A program made the translations under genes and the position numbers. 64,000 bases of DNA, from the NCBI GenBank assembly GCA_934132775.1, contig CAKPAA010000003.1, positions 1 to 64,000 of the forward strand, read 5' to 3'. The notes beneath the pieces are model-generated. The model was not told the origin of the DNA. It saw nothing but the letters and a program-made list of their open reading frames with translations, and ran no database searches. The stretch comes from an uncultured Clostridia bacterium. Its GTDB lineage: Bacteria > Bacillota > Clostridia > TANB77 > UBA1234. Below are positions 34,386 through 42,877 of the stretch, piece by piece; the stretch's first letter is position 1; every line of letters starts with the position of its first letter.

Positions 34386-35150
34386 CTTTCCTATAAACAT
34401 TTGAACCATTATCTTTCCGTATTTAGGAGAATCTACAATTCCTATTCCGGTGTAATTATACGCATTATTTAAAATGTTTTCCCTATGTCCTGTTGAGTTC
34501 ATCCACGCATCAACAGCACCAGATAAACTAGAATTTCCTGCAATATTCTCCCCTGCTGTTTTATATGTTATTCCAAAAGACTTCATCATATCAAACGGGC
34601 TACCATATGTTGGTGAAGTATGTGAAAAATAGTTATTTGCCACTAAATCTTGTGCTTTTGCTTTCGCAACTCTTTGAAGTTCACTGTCAAAGCTAAGTTC
34701 AGGTAAACCGTATGCTTTTCTTTGTGCATTTATTAAAGAAAGAAGTTCTTTTTCATCCGCACTATATCCAGACAATGTATCTTGTTTTGTATTGTTAGTC
34801 CCCGAATTATTATTTGAATTGCTGCCATTTGAAGTCGTTCCCTGCCCTGCACTACTTGTCGCATTTTTTATATACTTTTTACTAACCGCACCAATCAAAT
34901 CCCCATTAGTTTGTATAACATACCAATCTCCAACTTTTGCAAACACACGCACATACTCATTTTTGTATATCATACCTATTGATTTAAAATTTGTTCCTGG
35001 TCCCGTTCTAACATTCAAGGCAGTTGCAGTTACCATTCCCGTGACAAAATTAACATTCTCATAATATGTCATTGCTTCCGTGTTGTAGTTAGATAAAGTT
35101 ACAAAAAGCATTATAGTTAGCAGACTAATTATCCCAATTTTCTTTTTCAT
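34383..35150 (-). CDS. Secreted SCP/CAP-domain protein with SH3 domain
   Basis: 255 residues. Signal peptide, then a bacterial SH3 domain at about 35-95 (TATALNVRTGPGTNFKSIG, GDWYVIQTNGDLIGAVSKKYI), a Ser/Asn/Gly/Thr-rich linker, and a CAP/YkwD domain at about 130-255 (LLSLINAQRKAYGLPEL, NYFSHTSPTYGSPFDMM, TAGENIA, WMNSTGHRENILNNAY). The protein is exported and probably wall-associated through SH3; the CAP role is unknown. Its ribosome site lies inside the 3' arm of the terminator hairpin of the gene before it. Confidence 0.88.
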   Translation of the reverse strand: MKKKIGIISLLTIMLFVTLSNYNTEAMTYYENVNFVTGMVTATALNVRTGPGTNFKSIGMIYKNEYVRVFAKVGDWYVIQTNGDLIGAVSKKYIKNATSSAGQGTTSNGSNSNNNSGTNNTKQDTLSGYSADEKELLSLINAQRKAYGLPELSFDSELQRVAKAKAQDLVANNYFSHTSPTYGSPFDMMKSFGITYKTAGENIAGNSSLSGAVDAWMNSTGHRENILNNAYNYTGIGIVDSPKYGKIMVQMFIGK

Positions 35151-35204
35151 AAAAAAACCTCCTTTTAGGATTTCAATTAAATTATTTCCTAAAAAGAGGT
35201 TTTT
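35151..35204 (-). terminator. Terminator that contains the ribosome site of the next gene
   Basis: On the minus strand AAAAACCTCTTTTTAGGA pairs with TCCTAAAAGGAGGTTTTT, followed by T residues and ATG of the SCP/CAP gene. The AAAGGAGG of that gene is in the 3' arm, so transcripts that read through have the site masked. Confidence 0.8.
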
Positions 35205-35215
35205 ATACCGTTATT

Positions 35216-36580
35216 TTACAAATCTTTTACATCTACTGTGTTTCTGTCACTTGGCATATTTATAGTGACTTTCTCGTTAAAGCTTTGAACAGTTTGAGTA
35301 TAATCAAGTTTTATATCAACTGTTTCTTCATCTTCTGCCAAACTAACTTGCATACTAATTGAAAAATCTTTCACGTAATTGTCTGAAATCTTAGCTGAAA
35401 TTTTAATGCTTGCATCTGCCAATTCGCCCGCATCTTTCAAATCTTCTTTTGTCATATCAAGTTCTAATATTTTCAAAACATCGTCTAATGTTAACTCATA
35501 AGTATATGTTTTTGTTGTTCTTCCACTTACAGTAAAATATTTATCAGATACAAATTTACAAAGCAAATCTACAAGTTTATCAACTTCTTCGTAAGTGCTT
35601 TCTGTTAAAGTAACTTCATCAAATAATAAATCTACAAATTCTTTATATGTGATACTTGTATCTGTTAGTCCAGTGTAAGAAGATAGACTATCACTCATAT
35701 CCATTTTAACCCACTTAGAGCCAACATTTTCTCCTATCATAGAAGATTTTACATATGCAATAAAATTCTGCATATCAACAATTTCTTTAAAAGTTATATT
35801 ATCAAATCCATTCTCTTTTAAAGTATCTAAAAGTTCACCTTTACCTGTTGTTTTAGCTGTGAAATCAATATCCATATTGTAATTTTCATCTTTTTTTATA
35901 GTGCCATTCACAACTGTTTTTAAATTTGTTAAACTCTTATTTTCATCTTTGTAATTAACTGTTGCGGTTAATTTCATTGCTGATTCCAAAGTTTCAGGAG
36001 TTACATATTCAGTCGTTATAAATTCATAAAAATTTGGAGCATTCTTCTTTATCTTTTCAAATACAAAATCAGTGTCTAATATAACAACCGTTTTTGTTTC
36101 AGGAACCCAGCCAACGTGTAATTCAAGTGATTCTGCAATAAATCTAACTGGAACCATAGTTCTATTATTATAGATAACAGGAGCCGCATCTAGTGATATT
36201 TCTTCTGTGCTATCATCGCCAGAAGCTTTTACAGTAGCAGTTTTATTATCTATTTGTAATTTTAACTCTTTTTCAGCAGTTGTTGCTGTAATAGTTTTTG
36301 TATCTCCATCCCATTCAACGTTTGCTCCAAAAACTTCAAAAATCTTTCTCATTGGAACCATAGTTCTGTTATTCATTATTTGTGGTTCAACAACATTTCC
36401 ATTCTCATCTGTAAAATCAATTGTAGAGTCATTCATCAAAACCTTAATTGAATTACTCATTGGATTTGGTGCTATTAACAAGCCATTCTCAAAAGTTTCG
36501 TCATAAGCAAAAACTGAACTAAACATAGAAAAAACTGTGCATAAAGCCAACACTAATGCAATAATTTTTGTCTTCTTCAT
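35216..36580 (-). CDS. Copper amine oxidase-like N-terminal domain surface protein (copy A)
   Basis: 454 residues. Signal peptide (cleaved near SSVFA), then paired copper-amine-oxidase-N-like domains with the repeated NNRTMVP(M/V)R motif (about 70 and 140), FGANVEWDGDTKTITAT and HVGWVPETKTVVI. The remaining 280 residues are a helical/beta domain related to that of the neighbour. These domains occur in exported wall-binding proteins of Clostridia and are not amine oxidases. It is the second of a tandem pair, 14 bases behind the first, so one operon is likely. A terminator follows. Confidence 0.85.
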   Translation of the reverse strand: MKKTKIIALVLALCTVFSMFSSVFAYDETFENGLLIAPNPMSNSIKVLMNDSTIDFTDENGNVVEPQIMNNRTMVPMRKIFEVFGANVEWDGDTKTITATTAEKELKLQIDNKTATVKASGDDSTEEISLDAAPVIYNNRTMVPVRFIAESLELHVGWVPETKTVVILDTDFVFEKIKKNAPNFYEFITTEYVTPETLESAMKLTATVNYKDENKSLTNLKTVVNGTIKKDENYNMDIDFTAKTTGKGELLDTLKENGFDNITFKEIVDMQNFIAYVKSSMIGENVGSKWVKMDMSDSLSSYTGLTDTSITYKEFVDLLFDEVTLTESTYEEVDKLVDLLCKFVSDKYFTVSGRTTKTYTYELTLDDVLKILELDMTKEDLKDAGELADASIKISAKISDNYVKDFSISMQVSLAEDEETVDIKLDYTQTVQSFNEKVTINMPSDRNTVDVKDL

Positions 36581-36594
36581 AAAAATCCTCCTAA

Positions 36595-37839
36595 CTATTT
36601 TTTATAAATTTTAACCACGTATGTAAACATCTCATTATATTCATTGCTCAATTTAATTGTTATAACTGTATTCAAGCCACCATCTTGCTCTTGTGAAGTT
36701 AGCTCAAAATCAATATTTGAAATATCATATAACAATTCATCCATTTTTACATCGTAATTAAAAGATAATTTATTTATTAAATTATATACTTGAATAAATT
36801 CATTTTCAACAATTATATTATCAAATTTAGTATAATCAATGTAACTCAAATTTGCATTACCATAATTGATTCCATTTGCCTTAACAACAGCCTTTCCATT
36901 ACTTTCTGAAAAGCTAAATAATTTTAAGAAATTATCAAATTCATCTCTAACAACTTTAAATGTTGAAACCGTAATTTTATTTTCATCAATATTTAGCATA
37001 TCTTTAATAAGCTCTGGAACTGACATATTATATCTTCCGGTAAGTCCCAATTCCTTGTATGTTTGACCAGTTGAATTAAGCATTTTTGAAAATACTGGTG
37101 AAGACGTTGTGTAAGTGACACCATCATTATTATACTTAACATTAAGATTAAAATTATTCCAGCCCTCATCAGCTATTTCCTTAAATAAAATTGAATTTCC
37201 ACTTATATTAACTGTTATATTCTGCTCATTGTCATTTATTTGTGCAACTTGTGCTTCAACTTTGGAAATCGTGTTATTTGCACTGTTTGATAAATCAGAA
37301 TAGCTACGTGTAACTTGTATATTAGCAGAACTACTTGGCATTTCTGTAATTGCTCTATACAAAGTTGGAGTTTCTTTTTTTATCTTCTCCAAGAAATAGT
37401 CATAATCAATTATTACCGCAGTTTGATTTAGCGAATCCCAACCGACTTGTTTATCAAGACTTTCTGAAATAAATCTAAGAGGTACCATCGTTCTATTATT
37501 CAAAATAATAGGCTTTGAGTCCAACTTTATCTTTTCACTTTTTCCACTTTTAATAACCTCAGCATTTTCATTATTTATCTGCAACTTAATAACTGTTCCA
37601 TCCTTAGTTGCGGTGACAGTCTTTGTTCCAGCATTCCAGTCAATACTAGCACCAAGTAATTCAAATATTTTTCTCATAGGTACCATTGTCCTTGAATTTA
37701 TAGTTTGTGCCTCAACTTTATTACCAGCTTCATCAGTAAAATCAACTATTTTACCGTTCAACTGCACATTCACATTTGCCGCAAAAACAGTGCTAGATAT
37801 GCACATAACACACACTAACGTTAATAAAATTTTTTTCAT
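36595..37839 (-). CDS. Copper amine oxidase-like N-terminal domain surface protein (copy B)
   Basis: 414 residues from ATG 37839, with GAGGAG upstream; the in-frame ATG at 37857 lies before that site. Same plan as its neighbour: signal peptide, NSRTMVPMR and NNRTMVPLR motifs, LGASIDWNAGTKTVTAT, QVGWDSLNQTAVII, then a C-terminal domain with EKIKKETPTLYRAI (neighbour: EKIKKNAPNFYEFI). The pair arose by tandem duplication. Exported, probably cell-wall located. The C-terminal domain is of unknown function. Confidence 0.85.
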   Translation of the reverse strand: MKKILLTLVCVMCISSTVFAANVNVQLNGKIVDFTDEAGNKVEAQTINSRTMVPMRKIFELLGASIDWNAGTKTVTATKDGTVIKLQINNENAEVIKSGKSEKIKLDSKPIILNNRTMVPLRFISESLDKQVGWDSLNQTAVIIDYDYFLEKIKKETPTLYRAITEMPSSSANIQVTRSYSDLSNSANNTISKVEAQVAQINDNEQNITVNISGNSILFKEIADEGWNNFNLNVKYNNDGVTYTTSSPVFSKMLNSTGQTYKELGLTGRYNMSVPELIKDMLNIDENKITVSTFKVVRDEFDNFLKLFSFSESNGKAVVKANGINYGNANLSYIDYTKFDNIIVENEFIQVYNLINKLSFNYDVKMDELLYDISNIDFELTSQEQDGGLNTVITIKLSNEYNEMFTYVVKIYKK

Positions 37840-37967
37840 ATGTTCTCCTCTTTTCATTTTATTTTAAAATTTGTATCTTTTCCTTATAGTCTTTCAATAG
37901 ACACATTCAAGCACATCAAAATCTTATGCTAACTTTAATCTCTACGATGAATAAATCAAATAAAATT

Positions 37968-39230
37968 TTATTCAAAATGTGCTAGCGAACGATTAGCCAA
38001 ATATTCATATCTTTCTACTTTATTTTTTATTTTCTTATCCGAATTTAATATACCAAAATTAGCATTCATAGGCTGAAAATCATCATTTGGAGTTGAAATA
38101 TATTTTGCCAAAGCACCTATTATAGTCTCCTCAGAGAAAACAATTTTTTCTCCATTTTCAAGTCTTTGAACAGCATTAACAGCTGCCACATATCCAGAAG
38201 CAATAGACTCAACATATCCCTCCACACCTGATATTTGACCCGCAAAAAATATATTAGTTCCTTTCAAATTATACGTTTCATCTAAAAGTTCACTAGAATT
38301 TATATATGTATTTCTGTGCATAACACCATACTTCACAAACTCGGCATTTTCAAGTGCAGGAATAAGTCTAAAAACTCTAGCTTGCTCTCCAAACTTCAAA
38401 TTTGTTTGAAAACCAACCAAGTTATACATAGTGTCCTCTTTATTATCCTGTCTTAACTGAACAACGGCATAATATTTTTTATCAAATCCAACTGGTTTAA
38501 GAGGCCCAAAAGTCAAAGTTTGAGAACCTCTTCTAGCCATTTCTTCAATAGGCATACAGCCTTCAAATAAATTGCCTTTTTCAAACTCGTGTTTATTAAC
38601 AATTTCAGCATTTACAAGCTCATTATAAAAAATATCATACTCTTCCTTAGTCATAGGGCAATTTATATAATCACTTTCGCCCTTTCCATACCTATCAGCA
38701 GTAAAAGCTTTTTCCATATTTATCGAATCTTTCAAAACAATTGGTGCGGCTGCATCATAGAAAAATAGCTTTTCTTTGCCAGTAATTCTACCAATTTCAT
38801 CAGATAGCTTTTCAGAAGTAAGAGGACCAGTTGCTACTATTGTTATTCCATCATCATCAATTTTTTCAACCTCTTTATGTACAATCTCTATATTAGGATT
38901 TTCAGAAATCCTCTTCGTAACAAGCTCAGAAAACTTTTCTCTATCAACAGCCAAAGCTTGACCAGCAGGCACTTTCGTCTCATCTGCACACTTAATCAAA
39001 AGTGAATCTAACCTTCTAAGCTCCTCCTTCAAAAGTCCGCACGCATTAGTTATACTATTTGACTTCAAAGAATTACTGCACACAATTTCAGCCAAATTCT
39101 CATTAGAATGAGCTGGCGAAAACTTAATAGGTTTCATCTCATATAATTTAACCTTTATGCCTCTTTTAGCCACTTGGTACGCTGCTTCGCAGCCAGCAAG
39201 TCCACCACCTATAATATTTATCTCTTTCAT
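37968..39230 (-). CDS. trmFO: Methylenetetrahydrofolate--tRNA-(uracil-5-)-methyltransferase TrmFO
   Basis: 420 residues from ATG 39230 (AAAGGAAG upstream). Flavoprotein that makes 5-methyluridine 54 in tRNA with methylene-THF and FAD. The FAD motif IIGGGLAGCEAAYQVA opens the protein. FSPAHSNENLAEIVCSNSLKS and NLFEGCMPIEEMARRG follow; the cysteine in EGCMP is the catalytic one in the family. VEGYVESIASGYVAAV near the end is diagnostic. It lies 55 bases behind pgsA; a weak hairpin lies between. Confidence 0.95.
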   Translation of the reverse strand: MKEINIIGGGLAGCEAAYQVAKRGIKVKLYEMKPIKFSPAHSNENLAEIVCSNSLKSNSITNACGLLKEELRRLDSLLIKCADETKVPAGQALAVDREKFSELVTKRISENPNIEIVHKEVEKIDDDGITIVATGPLTSEKLSDEIGRITGKEKLFFYDAAAPIVLKDSINMEKAFTADRYGKGESDYINCPMTKEEYDIFYNELVNAEIVNKHEFEKGNLFEGCMPIEEMARRGSQTLTFGPLKPVGFDKKYYAVVQLRQDNKEDTMYNLVGFQTNLKFGEQARVFRLIPALENAEFVKYGVMHRNTYINSSELLDETYNLKGTNIFFAGQISGVEGYVESIASGYVAAVNAVQRLENGEKIVFSEETIIGALAKYISTPNDDFQPMNANFGILNSDKKIKNKVERYEYLANRSLAHFE

Positions 39231-39285
39231 TTTACTTCCTTTCAAAACACGAAAGACCATTATTTTTCAAACGGTCTTTTGTAAA

Positions 39286-39858
39286 TTATTTATTTTTAAT
39301 TTTCTTTAAAACATTCTTTCCAAACTCTTGAATATAGCTTAGTAATGAGAAAAAAGCAAACATCAAGGCAACAGTATATATAACAACATCAAACGTTATA
39401 TCGTAGCCCAAAAATGAAAACTCTTTTCCTATCACTGGAAAAACCTCTATCAAGAACGAACTAATAACAGCCAAATAAATCAAAACAGTAGTACACTTAC
39501 CATACCACTTGCTGTAAACTACTATATCTTCACGTTTATACAAATATAAACCACCAAGCATCATTATAAGTTCCTTTAAAATAAGCACTATAAAAATCCA
39601 AATAGGAATAACACCTTTTATAGCCAAAGTACAAACAATAGAAACTTGTGTAAGCTTATCTGCAACTGGATCCATAAGTTTTCCAAAATCACTTATAAAA
39701 TCAAACTTTCTTGCAATAACTCCATCCAAAATATCTGAAATTGAAGATATTGTAAACAAAACAATTGCCAATGAAAACTGATTATTCACTATTGAAAGTA
39801 CAATAAACGGTATTAGCACAATTCTAAAAATAGTTAAAATATTTGGTATATGTTTCAA
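39286..39858 (-). CDS. pgsA: CDP-diacylglycerol--glycerol-3-phosphate 3-phosphatidyltransferase
   Basis: 190 residues from TTG 39858, which has GGGGG 7 bases upstream; the longer frame to 39888 has no site. CDP-alcohol phosphotransferase motif in SDILDGVIARKFDFISDFG followed by KLMDPVADK (pattern DG-AR-G-D-D). About five membrane helices; starts HIPNILTIFRIVLIPFI, typical of PgsA. It makes phosphatidylglycerol phosphate, the first step to phosphatidylglycerol and cardiolipin. Confidence 0.92.
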   Translation of the reverse strand: MKHIPNILTIFRIVLIPFIVLSIVNNQFSLAIVLFTISSISDILDGVIARKFDFISDFGKLMDPVADKLTQVSIVCTLAIKGVIPIWIFIVLILKELIMMLGGLYLYKREDIVVYSKWYGKCTTVLIYLAVISSFLIEVFPVIGKEFSFLGYDITFDVVIYTVALMFAFFSLLSYIQEFGKNVLKKIKNK

Positions 39859-40185
39859 TTCTATTCCCCCATATAGACAGTTTTTCAAAACACCATCAAA
39901 ATATACATCATAATATCACATAAAACTACATTTTTCTAGTATTATATTGCTGTTTATTATCATTTTTCTAAAAAACTTTATTTTTCTTTTACTACAACAT
40001 TATCTAATATTATTTGCAAGCACTTATAATCTAGTATTTTCAAATATTTAATTATTATTTACAACATAAGAATTATATCATTACATCTATAACAAAATAA
40101 ACACCTTTTCAGAAAAAATTTTAATTAAAATAATTTAAGAATATTTATATAAAAAATGGCAAATATATTTTTAGGTGGTGATAAT
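39859..40185. other. AT-rich intergenic region without a gene
   Basis: About 325 bases between pgsA (minus) and the coat genes (plus). No open frame with a ribosome site and no clear hairpin was seen. It should contain the divergent promoters, perhaps mother-cell type for the coat genes, but I cannot place them with confidence. Confidence 0.5.
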
Positions 40186-40359
40186 ATGACAAGTAAAGAA
40201 CTTCTATATGTAGAGGATGCGCTAGGTCACGAAAAATTTATGCAAAGTTCAAGCAAAATAACAGCAAATCAGCTAAGCGACCCGGAACTTTCAGCATATC
40301 TAAAAGAGCTAGAACAAACACATACACAATTATACAATAATTTTTTAAATTTGTTATAA
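40186..40359 (+). CDS. Small CotF-like spore coat protein
   Basis: 57 residues from ATG 40186, with TAGGTGGTG upstream. LLYVEDALGHEKFMQ, SDPELSAYLKELEQTH and the final QLYNNFLNLL resemble the helical bundle of short CotF-family proteins. The next gene, 10 bases on, encodes another member, so this is an operon of coat-type proteins. Spore location is inferred from family. Confidence 0.7.
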   Translation: MTSKELLYVEDALGHEKFMQSSSKITANQLSDPELSAYLKELEQTHTQLYNNFLNLL

Positions 40360-40369
40360 GGAGGTAACA

Positions 40370-40615
40370 ATGGGAGACAAAGAACTAATGGAAAAAGAAC
40401 TTCTAGTAGTAAAAGGCGTTTGCGACTTATATATGCACGGAATGATAGAATCGCCAACAGCAGAAGTTCACACAACATTTCAAAACGCATTAAACAAAAC
40501 TTTGGACATCCAAAACAAAATATACAATATGATGTCTGAAAAAGGCTGGTATAGCACAACACCAGCAGAACAAGAAAAAATAGACTGTGCAAAACAAAAA
40601 TTTGCAATGCAATAA
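40370..40615 (+). CDS. CotF family spore coat protein
   Basis: 81 residues. MEKELLVVKGVCDLYMHG, HTTFQNALNKTLDIQNKIY and MMSEKGWYSTTPAEQ match the CotF/coat family pattern of a two-helix body ending in a GWY motif. A strong AAGGAGG site. It is between the small CotF-like gene and the cysteine-rich gene, and all three face the same way. Confidence 0.8.
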   Translation: MGDKELMEKELLVVKGVCDLYMHGMIESPTAEVHTTFQNALNKTLDIQNKIYNMMSEKGWYSTTPAEQEKIDCAKQKFAMQ

Positions 40616-40692
40616 ACGAACATTTTTAAAGCTCAATTCATATTTTAATATAGAAAAGAAATTTTCTAAAAATAAAAAAAGGAAGTGAGCAA

Positions 40693-41019
40693 ATGTTTGA
40701 TGACGGAAAAGATAACTTAAAAGATTGCCCAGATTTCGGCAAATGTAGAGCACAAATAGAAAAATTCTTAACAGTTTGCGTACCTGTTACGACAACACCA
40801 TCAATAAATGTTGGTAGAATAAAAACAGAATGCTGTGGCAATCCAATAATCTCTATGAAAAATCACGACAACTGTTGCAAAGGAGTTTGCGACGGTTCTT
40901 GCAAATTCACAATAATACAAAAGATGAAAGTAGAATTCCCAGTTGAATTCGATGCAAAAACAATAGTAGATAAAATGTTTGTAGACTGTGAATTTAAGCC
41001 AGAAGAATGCGAACATTAA
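40693..41019 (+). CDS. Cysteine-rich protein in the coat-gene cluster
   Basis: 108 residues with about 12 cysteines in a pattern: KDCPDFGKC, TVCVPV, TECCGNP, DNCCKGVCDGSCKF, VDCEF, EECEH. No signal peptide. Cysteine-rich, small proteins are common in spore coats and exosporia, where disulfides crosslink them; the cluster supports this role. A short stretch, IIQKMKVEFPVEFDAKT, is beta-like. AAGGAAGTGAG precedes the ATG. I do not know a named family. Confidence 0.65.
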   Translation: MFDDGKDNLKDCPDFGKCRAQIEKFLTVCVPVTTTPSINVGRIKTECCGNPIISMKNHDNCCKGVCDGSCKFTIIQKMKVEFPVEFDAKTIVDKMFVDCEFKPEECEH

Positions 41020-41060
41020 AATAAACAAACGTTAATATAAAAGAATACTTTTACGTTAAT

Positions 41061-41163
41061 AAGAGACTATTAGTGCAGTGCAAAGCAACAATATCAATAA
41101 TCTCCCTCGTCCTTATTGATAAAAATTATTGTTTCTATGCCATAAAACACAAAATAGTCTCTT
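41061..41163. terminator. Long nested hairpin behind the coat operon
   Basis: Outer arms AAGAGACTATT (41061-41071) and AATAGTCTCTT (41153-41163) enclose two inner pairings (CAACAAT/ATTGTT and TCAATAA/TTATTGA). It ends with TTTAAAATTT and can serve as a terminator. The nested structure is longer than usual for that. Confidence 0.5.
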
Positions 41164-41265
41164 TAAAATTTATATAATAAATATATTTGCTAAGCATTTA
41201 TGCAAATCAAAGATTTTCTTAAGACCAGCTATTTATAGCCATTTTCGTCATTTCTAACAAGTCCT

Positions 41266-42000
41266 CTAAATAAAATCATATAATGTACGAAATTCAAAAC
41301 CCTCATCAATTAAAAACTTAATAGAAGCCTCCAAGACATCATAAGTCTTATTAACATCACCCGAATCATGCATAAGCACAATAACCGTAGACTTTCCTTT
41401 GACCGTCTTTTTCAAATTTTCCAAAAGTTGTTCATTTGAATACTTTCTAATAGAATCATTATTCAAAGCATTCCAATCAATATATTTGTAACCAATTTCT
41501 GCTAAATAGCCCTGACACAATTTCTTCTCATAAGCATAAGACTTAGAAACAGAGCCATTAGGGAATCTAAAAATTTTACACTTAAAATTTTCAATTTCAA
41601 GAGCTTCCTCAATTGCCTTATCAGTCTCTTCAATCTCCTCTAAAAAAGACTCCTTAGACCTATAAATCTTACCATTCTTATGAGAAAAAGTATGATTACC
41701 AATGAAATGACCAGCTTCATACTCCTGCCTCAAAATCTCAGGATACTCCTTAACCTTAGAACCGATAACGAAAAAAGAAGCCTTTATATCATACTTATCT
41801 AAAATATCCAAAACCTTAGGAGTAACACGCTTAGAAGGACCATCATCAAAAGTCAAATAAGCAACTTTCCTATCTGAATTATACGTATCAACTTTAATAG
41901 CCGAAACTTGCACAAGAGCATAACTGCTATCGCCCTCTTTAGCAATAAAAAAGCACAACAATATTAACATACAAACAACAAAAAAATTAACCATTTTCAT
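41266..42000 (-). CDS. Polysaccharide deacetylase, PdaA-like (CE4)
   Basis: 244 residues. N-terminal membrane helix or signal peptide, then a NodB domain with VAYLTFDDGPSKRVTP (about 48-62), GNHTFSHKNG (about 100-110), FRFPNGS and VIVLMHDSGDV near the end. In spore formers PdaA-type enzymes deacetylate muramic acid in cortex peptidoglycan on the way to muramic lactam. The predicted sigma-G-like promoter puts the 5' end at or next to the ATG, so the mRNA may be leaderless; I see no ribosome site. Confidence 0.82.
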   Translation of the reverse strand: MKMVNFFVVCMLILLCFFIAKEGDSSYALVQVSAIKVDTYNSDRKVAYLTFDDGPSKRVTPKVLDILDKYDIKASFFVIGSKVKEYPEILRQEYEAGHFIGNHTFSHKNGKIYRSKESFLEEIEETDKAIEEALEIENFKCKIFRFPNGSVSKSYAYEKKLCQGYLAEIGYKYIDWNALNNDSIRKYSNEQLLENLKKTVKGKSTVIVLMHDSGDVNKTYDVLEASIKFLIDEGFEFRTLYDFI

Positions 42001-42007
42001 ACAACAA

Positions 42008-42036
42008 ATATATGAAAAAGGTTAATTAAATATGCA
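42008..42036 (-). promoter_or_regulatory. Sigma-G-like promoter of the PdaA-like gene
   Basis: TGCATA (42036-42031), 16-base spacer, CATATAT (42014-42008). The -35 region reads TTGCATATTTA, identical to that of dacF, with the same spacer length. Predicted transcription start near 42001, adjacent to ATG 42000. Confidence 0.5.
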
Positions 42037-42098
42037 AAAACACAAATAATAAAGAACATCTCTTAAAATCTTATCTTAGAAATTAGAAGTTGTTTTTA

Positions 42099-42308
42099 TT
42101 ATTTAATATTCCATGCTTTCATTGGAGATGTACCATCATTCAAAACATCATTCACATCCAACAAATTAGCTGAAAATATTACTACAGGATGTAATCCACA
42201 TGATGGTACACCATTTTGCATAGAAGAATAGACTGGACTAAATGGACGAATATTAGTAGCATAAACTGTATACACACCATAATGTACAGTCGTATATCCA
42301 GAATACAA
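42099..42308 (-). pseudogene. C-terminal remnant of a surface-protein gene
   Basis: A 69-codon frame opened by TTG without a ribosome site. The end, SCGLHPVVIFSANLLD and DGTSPMKAWNIK, resembles the C-terminus of large clostridial surface proteins of the type GVRPVI..L...GDGT. The same frame runs upstream to 42638 but has several stops. It appears to be the degraded 3' end of the gene that begins at 42638. Confidence 0.4.
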
Positions 42309-42443
42309 ATCAATGTACGTAGAAGCTACAAAACCACGAAAATATAAACATATTTTCGTACGCCAAAAAGACTAACCAAAACAGTGCCACCTATTCAAGC
42401 CTCATACGAAACTCAAATAAGTAACAACGTTTCAGTTAGTCTC

Positions 42444-42638
42444 CTAACTATCTTCAGTATAATTCACAAAAAACAAAACACCCTCAAAACCACTTGCAAC
42501 ACTTTCTGCGCAAACAGCATCTACGCAAAACACACCTTCATACGAAACTGCTATCGCATTTCTTTTATTTAAAAATTGACTTGTGTGTGTGTGTGTGTGT
42601 GTGTGTACAGCCCCAACGGTTTCAAGTGTCTTATTCAT
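42444..42638 (-). CDS. Short ORF with an AC dinucleotide tract near its start (possible phase-variable or decayed gene)
   Basis: 64 codons. MNKTLETVGAVHTHTHTHTSQF, where the His-Thr run is encoded by the AC tract at 42582-42606. A consensus-like promoter and GAGGAG site make expression likely. Gain or loss of one AC unit shifts the frame. Only one of the three frames is tested here, and all are soon closed, so the gene is either decayed or a short regulatory ORF. No family is recognised. Confidence 0.45.
   Translation of the reverse strand: MNKTLETVGAVHTHTHTHTSQFLNKRNAIAVSYEGVFCVDAVCAESVASGFEGVLFFVNYTEDS
42582..42606. repeat. TG/AC dinucleotide microsatellite, about 12 units
   Basis: An uninterrupted TG run on the plus strand (AC on the minus strand) about 10 codons into the frame 42444-42638. 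Tracts of this length slip in replication. Confidence 0.9.
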
Positions 42639-42675
42639 TTTCTTTCACTCCTCTTCATTCGTTCTTATGTCTCCA

Positions 42676-42704
42676 TTTTACCATTACCATCTCAAATTAT
42701 CAAC
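42676..42704 (-). promoter_or_regulatory. Promoter of the AC-tract ORF
   Basis: On the minus strand TTGATA, 17-base spacer, TAAAAT, followed by GAGGAGTG and ATG 42638. Confidence 0.6.
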
Positions 42705-42877
42705 TATGAATTTCAATATTCTTAACACCTAAAATCTATCCAATAATTTCCCACAATTTTAAAATTTCTAACTTTCAGATTTTCATTTTTCCTATTTAAT
42801 GTTAAAATACTCTTACAATAAGACTTAATATAAAGCAATTGATATACTACCAAAAATTAGAAAGGATGAATTCTTAT

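Noticed and set aside
42444..42638. AC tract as a DNA-shape or replication signal
   Set aside because: Its place behind a promoter, ribosome site and ATG is better explained by a coding or phase-variable role.
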